This document shows positions 28,400 to 37,750 of a DNA stretch of 64,000 nucleotides, piece by piece. The notes beneath the pieces were generated by a model. That model worked only from the letters and a program-made list of their open reading frames with translations. It had not been told where the DNA came from and made no database searches. Made by a program: the position numbers and the translations under genes. Within the stretch, counting starts at the first letter, position 1; every line of letters starts with the position of its first letter. The DNA is from Okeania sp034190295. Its GTDB lineage: Bacteria; Cyanobacteriota; Cyanobacteriia; Cyanobacteriales; Microcoleaceae. The stretch is taken from the NCBI GenBank assembly GCA_034190295.1, contig JAXHSW010000018.1:1-64000 (forward strand), in the 5' to 3' direction.

Positions 28400-28918
28400 T
28401 TAGGCTGCCCATCGAGCCGAACGAATAATTGCTTCTTGATCCAGTAACCTGAGAACCTGTTCTCCCTTTTCATCAAAAATCCATTCTCCTTTTAAGAAGG
28501 GAGCCATGCCATCTGCAATATTTGTGGACATTTTTAGCTTCTTTTCGTCAAGCCACTCCATTTCCACAATTCGTTCAACTGCTAATCCTAATATAGTGTC
28601 TTGGTCTTCTACTGCAATTACAGGAATCTCAGGTTTATCTGTATTGATTGGGACTTGATCTCCGAGGAATTGACCTAAATCAGCTACCCAAATTACTCGT
28701 CCCCTTAAATTTATCGTACCTAAAAGTAAAGGAGAAACATTTGGAATTGCTGTAATACCTTCTGGAGATTGAGAAATCACCTCTCGAATATCCATTGCTG
28801 GTAAAGCAAACTCATTACCTGAAGGTAGATAAAACCGCAGATGAAGTTCACCTTCAGGATTTTCTAGTTCCTGAATTCCTGTACCTTGGCCTGGTAAAAA
28901 GTCTTGATTGCCTACCAT
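28400..28918 (-). CDS. hmpC: HmpC/PilI CheW-like coupling protein
   Basis: CheW-domain protein of 172 aa linking the receptor HmpD to the kinase HmpE. Residues about 25-165 form the domain: HLRFYLPSGNEFALPAMDIR, then VSPLLLGTINLRGRVIWVAD with the conserved NLRG turn, and DTILGLAVERIVEM. The gene follows hmpB after only 16 bases, so the two are probably co-transcribed. The order CheY-CheW-receptor-CheA matches the hmp locus of Nostoc punctiforme and the pil chemotaxis locus of Synechocystis. Confidence 0.88.
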   Translation of the reverse strand: MVGNQDFLPGQGTGIQELENPEGELHLRFYLPSGNEFALPAMDIREVISQSPEGITAIPNVSPLLLGTINLRGRVIWVADLGQFLGDQVPINTDKPEIPVIAVEDQDTILGLAVERIVEMEWLDEKKLKMSTNIADGMAPFLKGEWIFDEKGEQVLRLLDQEAIIRSARWAA

Positions 28919-28934
28919 AGTTCTGAATAATTTC

Positions 28935-29300
28935 CTATCTTCTTAACAATTGTTTAACTGTTCCTACCAGTTCTGTGGGCTGGAATGGTTTAGCAATATA
29001 AGCATCTGCACCTTGCTTTAAGCCCCAGTAGCGGTCAAACTCTTCTCCCTTGGAAGAACACATAACTACTGGAATATTCTTAGTTTTAGGATCGGATTTA
29101 ATCCTCCTACAAACTTCATAGCCGTTCATTCTTGGCATCACAATATCTAGTACCACTATATCTGGTTTAGTATTCTTAAGTCGTCCCAAAGCTTCTACTC
29201 CATCATTAGCTACAGTAACTGCTAATCCACTATTTTTGAGAAGCTGTGAAATCATTTCTCTTTGGGTAACGCTATCTTCTACAACTAGAACTTTACTCAT
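28935..29300 (-). CDS. hmpB: HmpB/PilH CheY-like response regulator
   Basis: Single receiver domain, 121 aa, target of HmpE phosphorylation. All receiver landmarks are present: the acidic pocket VVEDSVTQ near the start, the phosphoacceptor Asp in DIVVLDIVMPRMNG, the conserved Ser of VVMCSSKG and the Lys of YIAKPFQ. There is no output domain. It is the second gene of the minus-strand motility set and lies 16 bases ahead of hmpC. Confidence 0.88.
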   Translation of the reverse strand: MSKVLVVEDSVTQREMISQLLKNSGLAVTVANDGVEALGRLKNTKPDIVVLDIVMPRMNGYEVCRRIKSDPKTKNIPVVMCSSKGEEFDRYWGLKQGADAYIAKPFQPTELVGTVKQLLRR

Positions 29301-30419
29301 TTTTTTCTACCTGATAGCTTGGGTTTTGATTTATTGATAGTTAAAACATATATATTTATTAACATTTTTCTAGATAGGTTTTTTGGCCTAGCTCAATTAA
29401 TTTAGATTTAGATCCACCAATAAATATCTATTTTCAAGATTTCACGTTCTGGGAACTATTCTTGATAATAATAACAGTATTGGTCTTTATTAAGTGGTTT
29501 GATCTACTAAATAAGTAAGTTTGTTACTCTAAAAATTTCCTATATTGGTGCATATTTAGCCATGATAATTCTATCTAAAATCAAATACATATTTAATTAC
29601 CGAATAATTAACGTGAAAATCCTCTCACTCGCCGTGGAGAAACAAGAAAAATTTTTCATGATCATTCAATCCTATCCGTTTTAGGGAGAGGTAATTATCA
29701 ATTATCCATTATCAATTATCAATTATTGAAAGACTATCTATATTGTTGCTTTAATTTGACAACTTAATAGTGGACAATTAATCATTATTCTCTTTGGCTT
29801 AATTTAATATAGTCTACCCAGAAACTTTGTTTGTATTAAGTTCCAACATGAAATTTTTTGGCCTGCCGACTAAAGTTCAGATGGTACCTAACTAATAGTA
29901 TTTCAAATAATATTATATTTTCTCTTGACATTTTCTTGTTTTTGTATTTTAGTAAGCTGAAATGCCGATCGCTATAGCGTTTCTCAGTAAGCGTGAGGTA
30001 CACCTATCTTTATTTGTCTTCTATTCCCTGTTCCCTGTTCCTTAAAACCAACGAATGCGCGTACCTCAAGCTTCTTAAGAATCGCTATAGTTAAGGGAAT
30101 AGCAGAAAATAAATTATCCCAATTTTTGTACTTAGATCGTTAACTAGCTACTCTCTACTCTCTTACTTTTTCAATTTATTCCCTACTCCCTACTCCCTAC
30201 TCCCTACTCCCTTACCGAATAATTAAGGTTTAAAGTCTCTCAATCGCCGTGGAGAAACAAGCGGTCGAGGGATGGATGGGTTTCCTAACCATATCCAATC
30301 AACCAAGAGAGAAAAAATTTTCACGATCGTTCAATCCTATCCGTTTTAGGAAGAGGTAATTATCAATTATCAATTATTGAATTTCATAGCTAATGGGATA
30401 ATTTTTTATTTGGAAGTCC
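29301..30419. repeat. Repeat-rich gap between hmpA and hmpB
   Basis: No gene in 1.1 kb. 29598-29729 and 30212-30380 are family C elements with core variants CTCTCACTCGCCGTGGAG and TCTCAATCGCCGTGGAG. 30180-30211 is a CCCTACT heptamer run. About 29960-30090 has a poorly matched inverted pair: GATCGCTATAGCG near 29970 and AATCGCTATAG near 30081. Confidence 0.65.
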
Positions 30420-31643
30420 CTAAGTATTTTGAAGTTTTGACAAAGTTCTGTCAACTTGAGAGTTTGTGGTTACTCCTGGTCCAATGTACTGTTCCACCAA
30501 CATTAGTAATTCACTTTCTCCAAAAGGCTTGGTCAGGTAGTGCGTAGCTCCAACTATTCTGGCCTTAACCCGGTCTATAAATCCTTCTATACCAGTGAGC
30601 ATAATAATAGGTGTTTGGCGAAATGCTGTAGAGTTACGTAGCATTGCACAAATCTCATAGCCATCTAGTTCAGGCATAGCAATGTCACATAGAATTAAGT
30701 CTGGCTTCATTAGAAATACTTCACCTAATGCTTTGAGAGGATCGCTTAAGCTACTTGCTTTATAACCATTTTGATTGAGAATTGATTCAACTTTTTCCCG
30801 AATAATTACATCATCATCAATACACACTACTTTCTGAATTTTTGTTTCTCGGCGTAATGGCTTTGGTTTTTTGATCGTGCTTGCTTCTGAAGATTGATCG
30901 ATTAGTTGTACTATACCTTTTTGCAAAAAGGGATAAATGGCCTTAGCTACTGTTAATACATCTCTGTTTAGATATCTAGCAATTTGCTGCATAGATGTTT
31001 GGCCATCTGACCAATTTTTTAATCTTTTATATATGTGGGGTTGTAATGCTTTCTGTAACTGAGCTGGATCTGCAATGACTGGACACTGTTCAGCAGAGTG
31101 AATATATGGAGAAAACTGATTCCACTCTTGTATCTGCTTCATGATTTTGGCCAACAACGAGCTGATTTCAAAGGTTGTTAACTGAGGTGTGAGAGCTGGA
31201 CTAAGATCGAAGATAAATGATCCTCGACGAAGACTTAGTAAATTAAAGAGAGTTTCACGAACCATATTATGGATAATTCCACGTCCCTGAGCTGGTGTAA
31301 GAATTCCTTTTTCAAGCATTGCCCATAAATATCCATATTCAGGTGCATGAATAGAGGCAAAAGAAGGAACTTCAATATTGTCAATCTCTCGATCTGCTTT
31401 GTAGCGACGTAAATAGTCTCTTAAACGAGATAAGCTACCCGCACTTTGGGTGGCATAAATGATTTGACCATTGAGAAAGAATACAAACCAAGATGGTTTT
31501 GTGGGGAAGTGGTGTTGGGGTTCGGCAACATTATTGTTAACTGGTGAGCTGTAAGATTCCACAAACAGTTCACCAGTTCGCTGACCTAACTCTATAAGTT
31601 GCAGGATGCTGCGGATATCAATTTCACTCAAATTTCCCTGCAT
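30420..31643 (-). CDS. hmpA: HmpA/PilG PatA-like response regulator
   Basis: Protein of 407 aa with an N-terminal PATAN/DUF4388-type domain (about 1-240; MQGNLSEIDIRSILQLIELG, then TGELFVES). The C-terminal receiver is at about 272-395 (VVCIDDDVIIREK, phosphoacceptor Asp in LILCDIAMPELDG, Lys in YLTKPFGE). This is the PatA/PilG architecture found at the head of cyanobacterial pilus chemotaxis loci. It likely carries the CheA signal to the pilus motor machinery. Its stop is 1.1 kb from hmpB, with repeats in between. Confidence 0.88.
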   Translation of the reverse strand: MQGNLSEIDIRSILQLIELGQRTGELFVESYSSPVNNNVAEPQHHFPTKPSWFVFFLNGQIIYATQSAGSLSRLRDYLRRYKADREIDNIEVPSFASIHAPEYGYLWAMLEKGILTPAQGRGIIHNMVRETLFNLLSLRRGSFIFDLSPALTPQLTTFEISSLLAKIMKQIQEWNQFSPYIHSAEQCPVIADPAQLQKALQPHIYKRLKNWSDGQTSMQQIARYLNRDVLTVAKAIYPFLQKGIVQLIDQSSEASTIKKPKPLRRETKIQKVVCIDDDVIIREKVESILNQNGYKASSLSDPLKALGEVFLMKPDLILCDIAMPELDGYEICAMLRNSTAFRQTPIIMLTGIEGFIDRVKARIVGATHYLTKPFGESELLMLVEQYIGPGVTTNSQVDRTLSKLQNT

Positions 31644-31753
31644 GCAGCTTGTAAAATATAACTTTTGATGAACAATTTATATATATCTAGGGAAGATTAA
31701 CATACCCTCTCATTTTTTCAAAAACAAGCAAGCAAGTATTATAATCAATGAGA
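31644..31753. other. hmpA upstream region
   Basis: Only 110 bases separate the hmpA start from the right end of an IS605-type element at 31754. The native hmpA promoter is therefore either very short or displaced by the insertion. No promoter motif is called. Confidence 0.3.
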
Positions 31754-31866
31754 TTGACATCCTCCCGAGGCTGCTATATTCGAGACGGCGCGGGATTCCC
31801 GCTCCATTACTGGTAGGGGCTTTCTGCTTCAATGCACCAGCCGTCCGGGATTTACTCCCTTCAGGT

Positions 31867-33294
31867 CTAAAGGCGCGCTCCACAGACTGATACTGCCTGC
31901 CCGGCAGCCAAGATATTTATACTTGCGTTAATATCTCTATCGTGGTGAGCTGTACACTCTGGACAATCCCACTCTCTAATATCTAGAGGTAGTTTATCTA
32001 CTATATATCCACACTCAGAGCAACGCGCGCGAACTAGGAAAATATCTATCAATCTTAATTAATTCCCGTCCATACCACTCTGCTTTGTATTCTAGTTGTC
32101 TAACTAATTCACCCCAGTTCGCATCACTACCCTCCCCTGTTGCTCCCCTCCCGGGAGGGGATGGGGGTGGGTTATTATTCTTGACCATATTCTTAACTGC
32201 TAAGTCCTCAACTACAATAGTTTGATTTTCTCTAATTAGCTGTAGGGGAGCCGTCGAATTGGCGACGTAGGTTAGTTTATGAGTATAGTCAAGCCTTGAA
32301 TCTTTAATTTGGGCGTGAATACGAGCTAGTTTGAGTCTAGCTTTTTGGTAGTTATTAGACCCCAAGGTTTTTCTAGATAGAGATTTTTGAGAACTCCTGA
32401 GTTTTTTGTATAGCTGATTAAAATACTTAGGGTTGTTGACTTTTGTTCCATCACTTGTAGCGATGAGACTACTAATACCAACATCAACACCAACTTGTTT
32501 ATTGAGTGGTTTGAGTTTTAAATCTCTGTTGTCGTTAAACCTCAAAGACACCGACCATCTATTAGATGGGTCAAGCATAACTGTTATTGTCTTGGGGCTA
32601 CAACCTAGGGGCAGTTTTCTACTCCATCTAATCGGTAATGCTTCAGCACATTTAGCTATGTAGACTTGACTATTTTTCCAATTGAATGCAGACTTGGTAA
32701 ATTCGGGACTTCCACCATTGCGTTTTTTCTTAAAGTTAGGATACTTGGCACGTTTTGAGAAAAAGTTAGTAAAAGCTGTTTTTGACATCCTACCCGGCCT
32801 AAAGGCGCGGGGATTCCTACTGGATCGTAGCCCCTCGGCGGGTTGACGCTTTGCTTCGCATAGCTGCCGCTAACACAGGGTGCTGCTTCCTTGGCGGTAG
32901 TCTAACGCTTCCCTCCACGTCCATTTACAGTTTCCTAGTGCCCCCCGGCAACTTATACAAGTCTAGCATATATTCAATTTACTTGCAAATAAAATAAAAG
33001 GTCCCCTTCAAAGGGGAGGCTTTAAACCCAATTTTTCGGTAAATGTCTCAGACTTTGTTGCAATGGTACACTACTGACTTCAGCGATTGAGTCTAAATCT
33101 TCCTGTTTCTTCCAATTGGTAAGCATGGCCTAAGTTTGCTTGTATCCTACACGCTCCTGTTTCTCGTACCATGCTTGAGTTCTGGCTGCCAAGGCTTTGT
33201 TGTAGATTAGCCGCACACAGCCTAAAGTTCTCCGCAACAAGTTTTCCTGTTCTGCTGTAGGATAGAGCCTAAATTTGTATGCTTTTTCGACCAT
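31867..33294 (-). pseudogene. TnpB, copy 1, multiply broken
   Basis: The gene starts at 33294 (MVEKAYKFRLYPTAEQENLL). It has an in-frame stop at KQT*AMLT and is interrupted by about 260 bases of repeat at 32782-33042. It continues as KAFTNFFSKRAKYPNFKKKR with VGVDVGISSLIATSDG (catalytic Asp) and IVVEDLAVKNMVKN (catalytic Glu). It then shifts frame at a GCGCGCG run inside the zinc finger (FPSSRALL*). The last piece, 31867-32052, has CSECG...CPECT and DRDINASINIL. An in-frame 18-residue insert (NNPPPSPPGRGATGEGSD) derives from a family E repeat. It would not give a working nuclease without recoding. Confidence 0.8.
32782..33042. mobile_element. IS605-type right-end and family B/C remnants inside tnpB copy 1
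   Basis: The block begins with TTGACATCCTACCCGG, a variant of the IS605 right end, and has the GGGGATTCC and TAGCCCCTCGG features of that end. It finishes with the family B/C terminus GAGGCTTTAAACCC followed by AATTTTTCGGTAA. It sits between codons for 'SLRHL' and 'KAFTNFF' of the tnpB pseudogene. Confidence 0.6.
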
Positions 33295-33402
33295 TTACTG
33301 CTAGCTAATTTACTTTTCAAAGAGTAACACATTGTGTGTGAAATATCAACATTGATTGCGATTCCCATAGGACGCTCCCGTTCTGGAGAGCGCGGGTCTT
33401 CT

Positions 33403-33941
33403 CGCAACACTTTGATAAGCTTTAATATAGTTAATGTTATCTTAGGGAAAACTACATAAACTATACTCTTACCTGACTACTTATGTCGGGGGCGCGGATG
33501 TCTAAATATCATAAGGCATTTATGCAGTAGTGCCAGAGTTCGATCGTATTTTATAAAGTAGATCGAGCTAAAGTTATATGGTATTGCTATGCTTTATGTT
33601 ACTTTTACAGTTGTTTTTAATTTAAAAAAAAGTACATATTTGTGATTATGGAACATAATTTTTTACGATTATTAATTTTTAAAGTAATATATTTATAGTG
33701 CAGGATGGCAGAAGTAACTAACCAGTTACAAAATCCTAAAAGCCTTACCAATCAAAAATGATTGACTTTTAAATGCATGACTTTTAACTTCTGGGTAGCG
33801 GTACTAGCTCAATACTACCTACCTATCAGTTATTTCACAGTTATTTCAAAACCTAAGAAGCTATAATTATACATACGCCTTGCTTGAAAATTCTACTTGA
33901 GATTCCTAACTTTTAGATAGAACCTAACAAAGCAACATTTT
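33403..33941. other. AT-rich intergenic region, no gene seen
   Basis: About 540 bases between IS605-type elements. No repeat family member or gene is recognised. It presumably belongs to the original hmpA-hmpF intergenic region. Confidence 0.3.
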
Positions 33942-34042
33942 TTGACATCCTCCCGACGTTGCGCATGGCGCGAGCCCCGCGGGATTCCTAAACCTCGCGG
34001 CTCAGGACTTTCTGCTTCGCTCCGCACCTGCCTCCGAGGCCA
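33942..34042 (-). mobile_element. IS605-type right-end remnant without tnpB
   Basis: TTGACATCCTCCCGACGTTG, followed by the GCGGGATTCC and CAGGACTTTCTGCTTCG features, matches the other right ends. No tnpB follows; a MITE-like element begins at 34043 instead. Confidence 0.6.
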
Positions 34043-34343
34043 AACCAACGTTGAGATAAAAATATAGTTCATATAATTTTTATTACTTAAATTAAGATTT
34101 TTGTATAGCTACAAAAATAATAAATATACTTATTACTAAATTTAAAAAATACAATTAATAAGTAATATAATACTATAATATAGTCATAATTAAATAAATA
34201 AACTAGATTCTGAAGAAAAAAATTCAGTTAAAAGTATGTTTACTATAGTATTGGGTTGCCTATAATCTAAAACAGTAGTATCTTAATTAAAGTTAAGGAA
34301 CGATAGAATACTACGATAAGATAAATTTATCTCAACGTTGGTT
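34043..34343. mobile_element. 301-bp AT-rich MITE with 18-bp perfect inverted ends
   Basis: AACCAACGTTGAGATAAA at 34043-34060 is exactly inverted as TTTATCTCAACGTTGGTT at 34326-34343. The interior is very AT-rich, without an open frame. It lies precisely between a tnpB right-end remnant and the left end of tnpB copy 2. Confidence 0.75.
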
Positions 34344-34449
34344 GAAGACCCGCGCTCTCCCGCAGGGGAGCTCAGAGATGGGAAAACCAATCAATGTTGC
34401 GCTTTCACATGATATGCTAAAACATAAGTCTTAAACAAGTAAACAGTAG

Positions 34450-35574
34450 ATGGTCGAAAAAGCTTACAAATTTAGGTTCTACCCAACTCCAGAACAGGAA
34501 AATCTGTTGCGGAGGACTTTTGGTTGTGTGCGCCTGGTCTACAATAAAGCTTTAGCGGCTAGAACTCAAGCTTGGCATGAAAACAAAGAGCGAGTAGGGT
34601 ATAAGCAAACTTCTGCTATGCTGACTCACTGGAAAAAGCAGGAAGATTTAGATTTCGGAGCAGAAGTTAGCAGTGTTCCATTACAGCAAGGTTTAAGACA
34701 TCTACAAACAGCTTTTACCAACTTCTTTAGTGGACGTGCCAAATATCCCAACTTTAACAAAAAGCGCGCCGGGTGGTAGTGCAGAATTTACAAAGTCCGC
34801 ATTTAAGTGGAAAGATGGTCAAGTATATCTAGCGATCGGGTGCTGAAGCATTACCTATTAGATGGAGTAGGCAACTACCCCAAAACTGCGTACCAAGCAC
34901 AATTACCGTAAAACTCGACCCCAGTAGCAGATGGTCAGTGTCTGGTGAGAGTCAATGACCCTAGAGATTTAAAGCTCAAACCAGTAACCAAACAAGTAGG
35001 TATTGACGCGCGGAATTACCAGTTTAGTTACTACCAGTAATGGAGAAAAAGTTACTAACCCTAAAAATATCAACAAATTACACAAGAAACTGAGGTTAGC
35101 TCAGAAATCTCTATCTAGGAAAACCTTTGGATCAAATAACTATCAAAAAGCTAGACTTAAAGTAGCTAGGATACACGCAAAAATCAAAGATTCAAGGCTT
35201 GACTATACCCATAAGCTAACCACTCAATTAATCAAAGAAAACCAATTGATTGTAGTTGAAGATTTAGCAGTAAAAAACATGGTCAAGAACCATAAGCTAG
35301 CTAGAGCAATAAGTGATGCCAACTGGTCCTTTGTTAGTAAGGCAATTAGAATACAAAGCTGATTGGTGTGGTCGTCAATTAATTAAAATTGACAGATATT
35401 TCCCTAGTTCGCGCGCGTTGCTCTAATTGTGGTCATGTAGTGGAAAAATTACCTCTAAATATTAGAGAGTGGGAATGCCCAGAATGTGGCACTCACCATG
35501 ACCGTGACATAAACGCTTCGGTAAATATTTTGGCTGCGGGACTCGCAGTGTCAGTCTGTGGAGCGCGCCTTTAG
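34450..35574 (+). pseudogene. TnpB, copy 2, frameshifted
   Basis: Pieces in three frames. 34450-34779 begins MVEKAYKFRFYPTPEQENLL and has AFTNFFSGRAKYPNFNKKR; it shifts at AAGCGCGCCGGG. 35003-35362 has ITSLVTTSNGEK (the catalytic-Asp region is disrupted at GACGCGCGG) and IVVEDLAVKNMVKN. 35389-35574 is the zinc-finger tail CSNCG...CPECG with DRDINASVNIL. Like copy 1, it breaks at TTCGCGCGCGTTGC inside the zinc finger. Three of the frame breaks fall in CG-rich runs. Confidence 0.8.
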
Positions 35575-35685
35575 ACCTTCTGAGAGTAAATCTCGTTTAT
35601 GCGGGTGCTAAGAAACAGAAAGTCCCTAACAGTAATGTTAAGGAATCCCACGCTGTCTCGTAGAGCAGCGTCGGGAGGATGTCAA
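35500..35685 (+). ncRNA. Candidate right-end omega RNA of tnpB copy 2
   Basis: TnpB elements produce a guide RNA scaffold from the 3' end of tnpB through the right end, with the guide taken from the adjacent flank. This segment has the expected position and a hairpin-rich end (CACGCTGTCTCGTAGAGCAGCGTCGGG can fold). The boundary at 35685 is set by comparison with the other right ends. Because the partner TnpB is broken, it may be inactive. Inference only. Confidence 0.35.
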
Positions 35686-36010
35686 ATGGTTGTAAAACTA
35701 TCCTACTATAGGTCACTTAACTAGCTATCAGCACTCAACTTTCAGCGCGCTAAAAGCTTGGGTTTAGATTCCCGACTTCTAGCTTGTCGTTTAATTTTAG
35801 GAGAGATAGAAATCTCCTTCGCGCCCGCGCTGACAGCTAAACGCCGATCGGCTGCTTGCGGAACATTCCAGACCGAAAGGCTTTTTAAATGAAAAAAAAA
35901 TTAATATTTATTAAATTCAAGGCAGTATAGTGATAGTCTTTACTTTACTGTTAACATAAAAAACTATAAAAATCAAGCTTTTAGCATAGAAACCTCAAGA
36001 GGATAACAGT
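35686..36010. other. hmpF upstream region
   Basis: About 325 bases carry the hmpF promoter region. Short fragments resembling family A (CCGATCGGCTGCTTGCGGAAC) lie at about 35840-35870. AAGAGGA precedes the GTG start at 36011. Confidence 0.4.
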
Positions 36011-37750
36011 GTGCTGTATTTAGCAGAAGTACAAAAAAGACCAAGTGGTTTTGGTCTAGGTGGTGGTAAAACTGATTTAAAGCTACTAGCCTCTCAGCGT
36101 GGCGAACATAATTGGGTGGCTGTACCTGGGGAAGAAATTATTCCAGCCGATGAAGCTAAGGAATTTTCTCCTGGTTCATTAGTCTTAGTAGATTTGAACA
36201 ATAGTAAGCAGGTGCAGCAAATTCAAGATGCAGCCCGTCAGTTGGTGAAAATTCTGCAAAATTTCTCTCGCTCTCAAGAAAAATCTAAAACACAATGGGA
36301 GGAAATTGAGCAATGGAAAGCTTCTCTAACTTTTCAGGCCCAAGAATTGAATCGTAGAGAAATGGAATTGCAAGCTAAGGAAGAGCAGCTTGAAGAACTA
36401 CAAGCCGAAATTGATAGGTTGGAGCAACAACGTCAGGAAATTAGTCAAGCTCAAGAAGCATCTCAGGAGCTTCAGGAACAGATAGAAAAAAACCGAGAAG
36501 AATTAGAAGCAACTCGTTTAGAATTACACAGACAACAAGAAGAATTTGACCAAAATAAGGGACAACTGTCTCAAGGAGCAGTTTTAGATGAAGAACAATC
36601 TCAGTATATTCGAGATGTACTGACTTGGTTGAATGAGGCGATCGCTCCTACAAATCTTTTGGGAGAAAAGTTAAGTCAGTCTTTAGAAATAGTTAATTAT
36701 CAACAGGAAAGTCTAGAGGAACATGGACAACGGTGGAAAGAGCTGCCAAATACGAATTCTAGCGAACAACAGGAAGATTTAGAAAGTTTGATTAGTCATG
36801 TCCACAACCAATGGCTAGAATGGGGACAAGACCGGGAGTCTTTAGCCGAATCTATTTCAGAATTGAGGTCGCAACAAGCTATATTGGCAAGTAAGCAAGA
36901 ATATAGTCAAGTATTGAATAGTCAAATAGAGATACAGACACAACTTTATGAACAACTCAGTCATCTAGCAACAACATTAGAAGAAAATGATGGTATTTCT
37001 CAGAAAGTGGATGTTGAAGCTTTGGAAAAAATTTCTCTTAATGAGTTAGAGCAACTGGTTCAAAGTTTACAACAAGACTTGCAAAGAGATATGAGTTTTG
37101 TTAAGGACCAGGAAGAAGAATTAGTTTTACAGCGGCAAGAAATTGATGCTCTTCAAAGAAGAATAGATAGAGCTAGTGAGTATGACAGAATTACCTTGGA
37201 GTCAGAGCTTTCAGATGAACAAGATTGTTACAGAATGTTAAATGAATCTTTAGTAGGTTCTCAAAGAAATCTTAAGGAAAGACAAGAAATATTAAGTCAA
37301 CATCAAGAGGTTCTCTGGCGCAGATTGGGTAATTCTTCTGGCCAACAGCAGCACAATCAGATAGACTTAAAACCTGCATTATCACAGGTTGATGCTCAAA
37401 GGCAGAAGCTGACAGAGAATTTACAAAATTTAGAAGCTGAAATTCAACAAATACAAACAGATATTGCCCAAAAAGAAGAAATTATTAATAGTCAGACTCA
37501 GGAACAAGAAGCGAAAAAAAATGAAATTGAACAACTAGAGTCGAGTTTACGGGAAAAGCAGAAGGCAAATTCACAGGGAGGAAGTGGAGCTATTTATCAG
37601 GAAGTTATGTTACCTATGCAAGATTATCTAGAACAACTCAAGCAGCAACTAGAAGAAGCAGTAGGAGAAGTAAATCAAGTACAGGGTATAGGGACACAGG
37701 TGGAGCAGTTACAGCAAGTCCTTCAAAATATAATTGGTCAACCGGATTGA
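36011..37750 (+). CDS. hmpF: HmpF pilus motility taxis protein
   Basis: HmpF, 579 aa, a cyanobacterium-specific coiled-coil protein needed for type IV pilus gliding and phototaxis in hormogonia. The N-terminus is the family signature (MLYLAEVQKRPSGFGLGGGK, then LKLLASQRGE and VLVDLNNSKQ). Residues about 95-575 are almost entirely heptad-rich coiled coil. GTG start with AAGAGGA about 6 bases upstream. It lies on the opposite strand to hmpA-E, with tnpB elements between. In gliding cyanobacteria HmpF works with the Hmp chemotaxis system at the cell poles. Confidence 0.88.
   Translation: MLYLAEVQKRPSGFGLGGGKTDLKLLASQRGEHNWVAVPGEEIIPADEAKEFSPGSLVLVDLNNSKQVQQIQDAARQLVKILQNFSRSQEKSKTQWEEIEQWKASLTFQAQELNRREMELQAKEEQLEELQAEIDRLEQQRQEISQAQEASQELQEQIEKNREELEATRLELHRQQEEFDQNKGQLSQGAVLDEEQSQYIRDVLTWLNEAIAPTNLLGEKLSQSLEIVNYQQESLEEHGQRWKELPNTNSSEQQEDLESLISHVHNQWLEWGQDRESLAESISELRSQQAILASKQEYSQVLNSQIEIQTQLYEQLSHLATTLEENDGISQKVDVEALEKISLNELEQLVQSLQQDLQRDMSFVKDQEEELVLQRQEIDALQRRIDRASEYDRITLESELSDEQDCYRMLNESLVGSQRNLKERQEILSQHQEVLWRRLGNSSGQQQHNQIDLKPALSQVDAQRQKLTENLQNLEAEIQQIQTDIAQKEEIINSQTQEQEAKKNEIEQLESSLREKQKANSQGGSGAIYQEVMLPMQDYLEQLKQQLEEAVGEVNQVQGIGTQVEQLQQVLQNIIGQPD

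Larger units (their letters stand above)
31754..33402 (-). mobile_element. IS605-type tnpB element, copy 1 (degenerate)
   Basis: The right end is marked by TTGACATCCTCCCGAGG at 31754 (inverse GGGAGGATGTCAA). The left end hairpin is near 33370-33402 (CGCTCCCGTTCTGGAGAGCG), followed by GGGTCTTC. It contains only a tnpB gene, with no tnpA. Copies of both ends recur in the plus-strand element at 34344-35685. A further remnant is inserted inside it at 32782-33042. Confidence 0.75.
34344..35685 (+). mobile_element. IS605-type tnpB element, copy 2 (degenerate)
   Basis: The left end has GAAGACCCGCGCTCTCC with a hairpin (CTCCCGCAGGGGAG), as in copy 1. The right end reads GGAATCCCACGCTGTCTCG, then GTCGGGAGGATGTCAA, ending at 35685. 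Only tnpB is present, with no tnpA. Confidence 0.75.
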
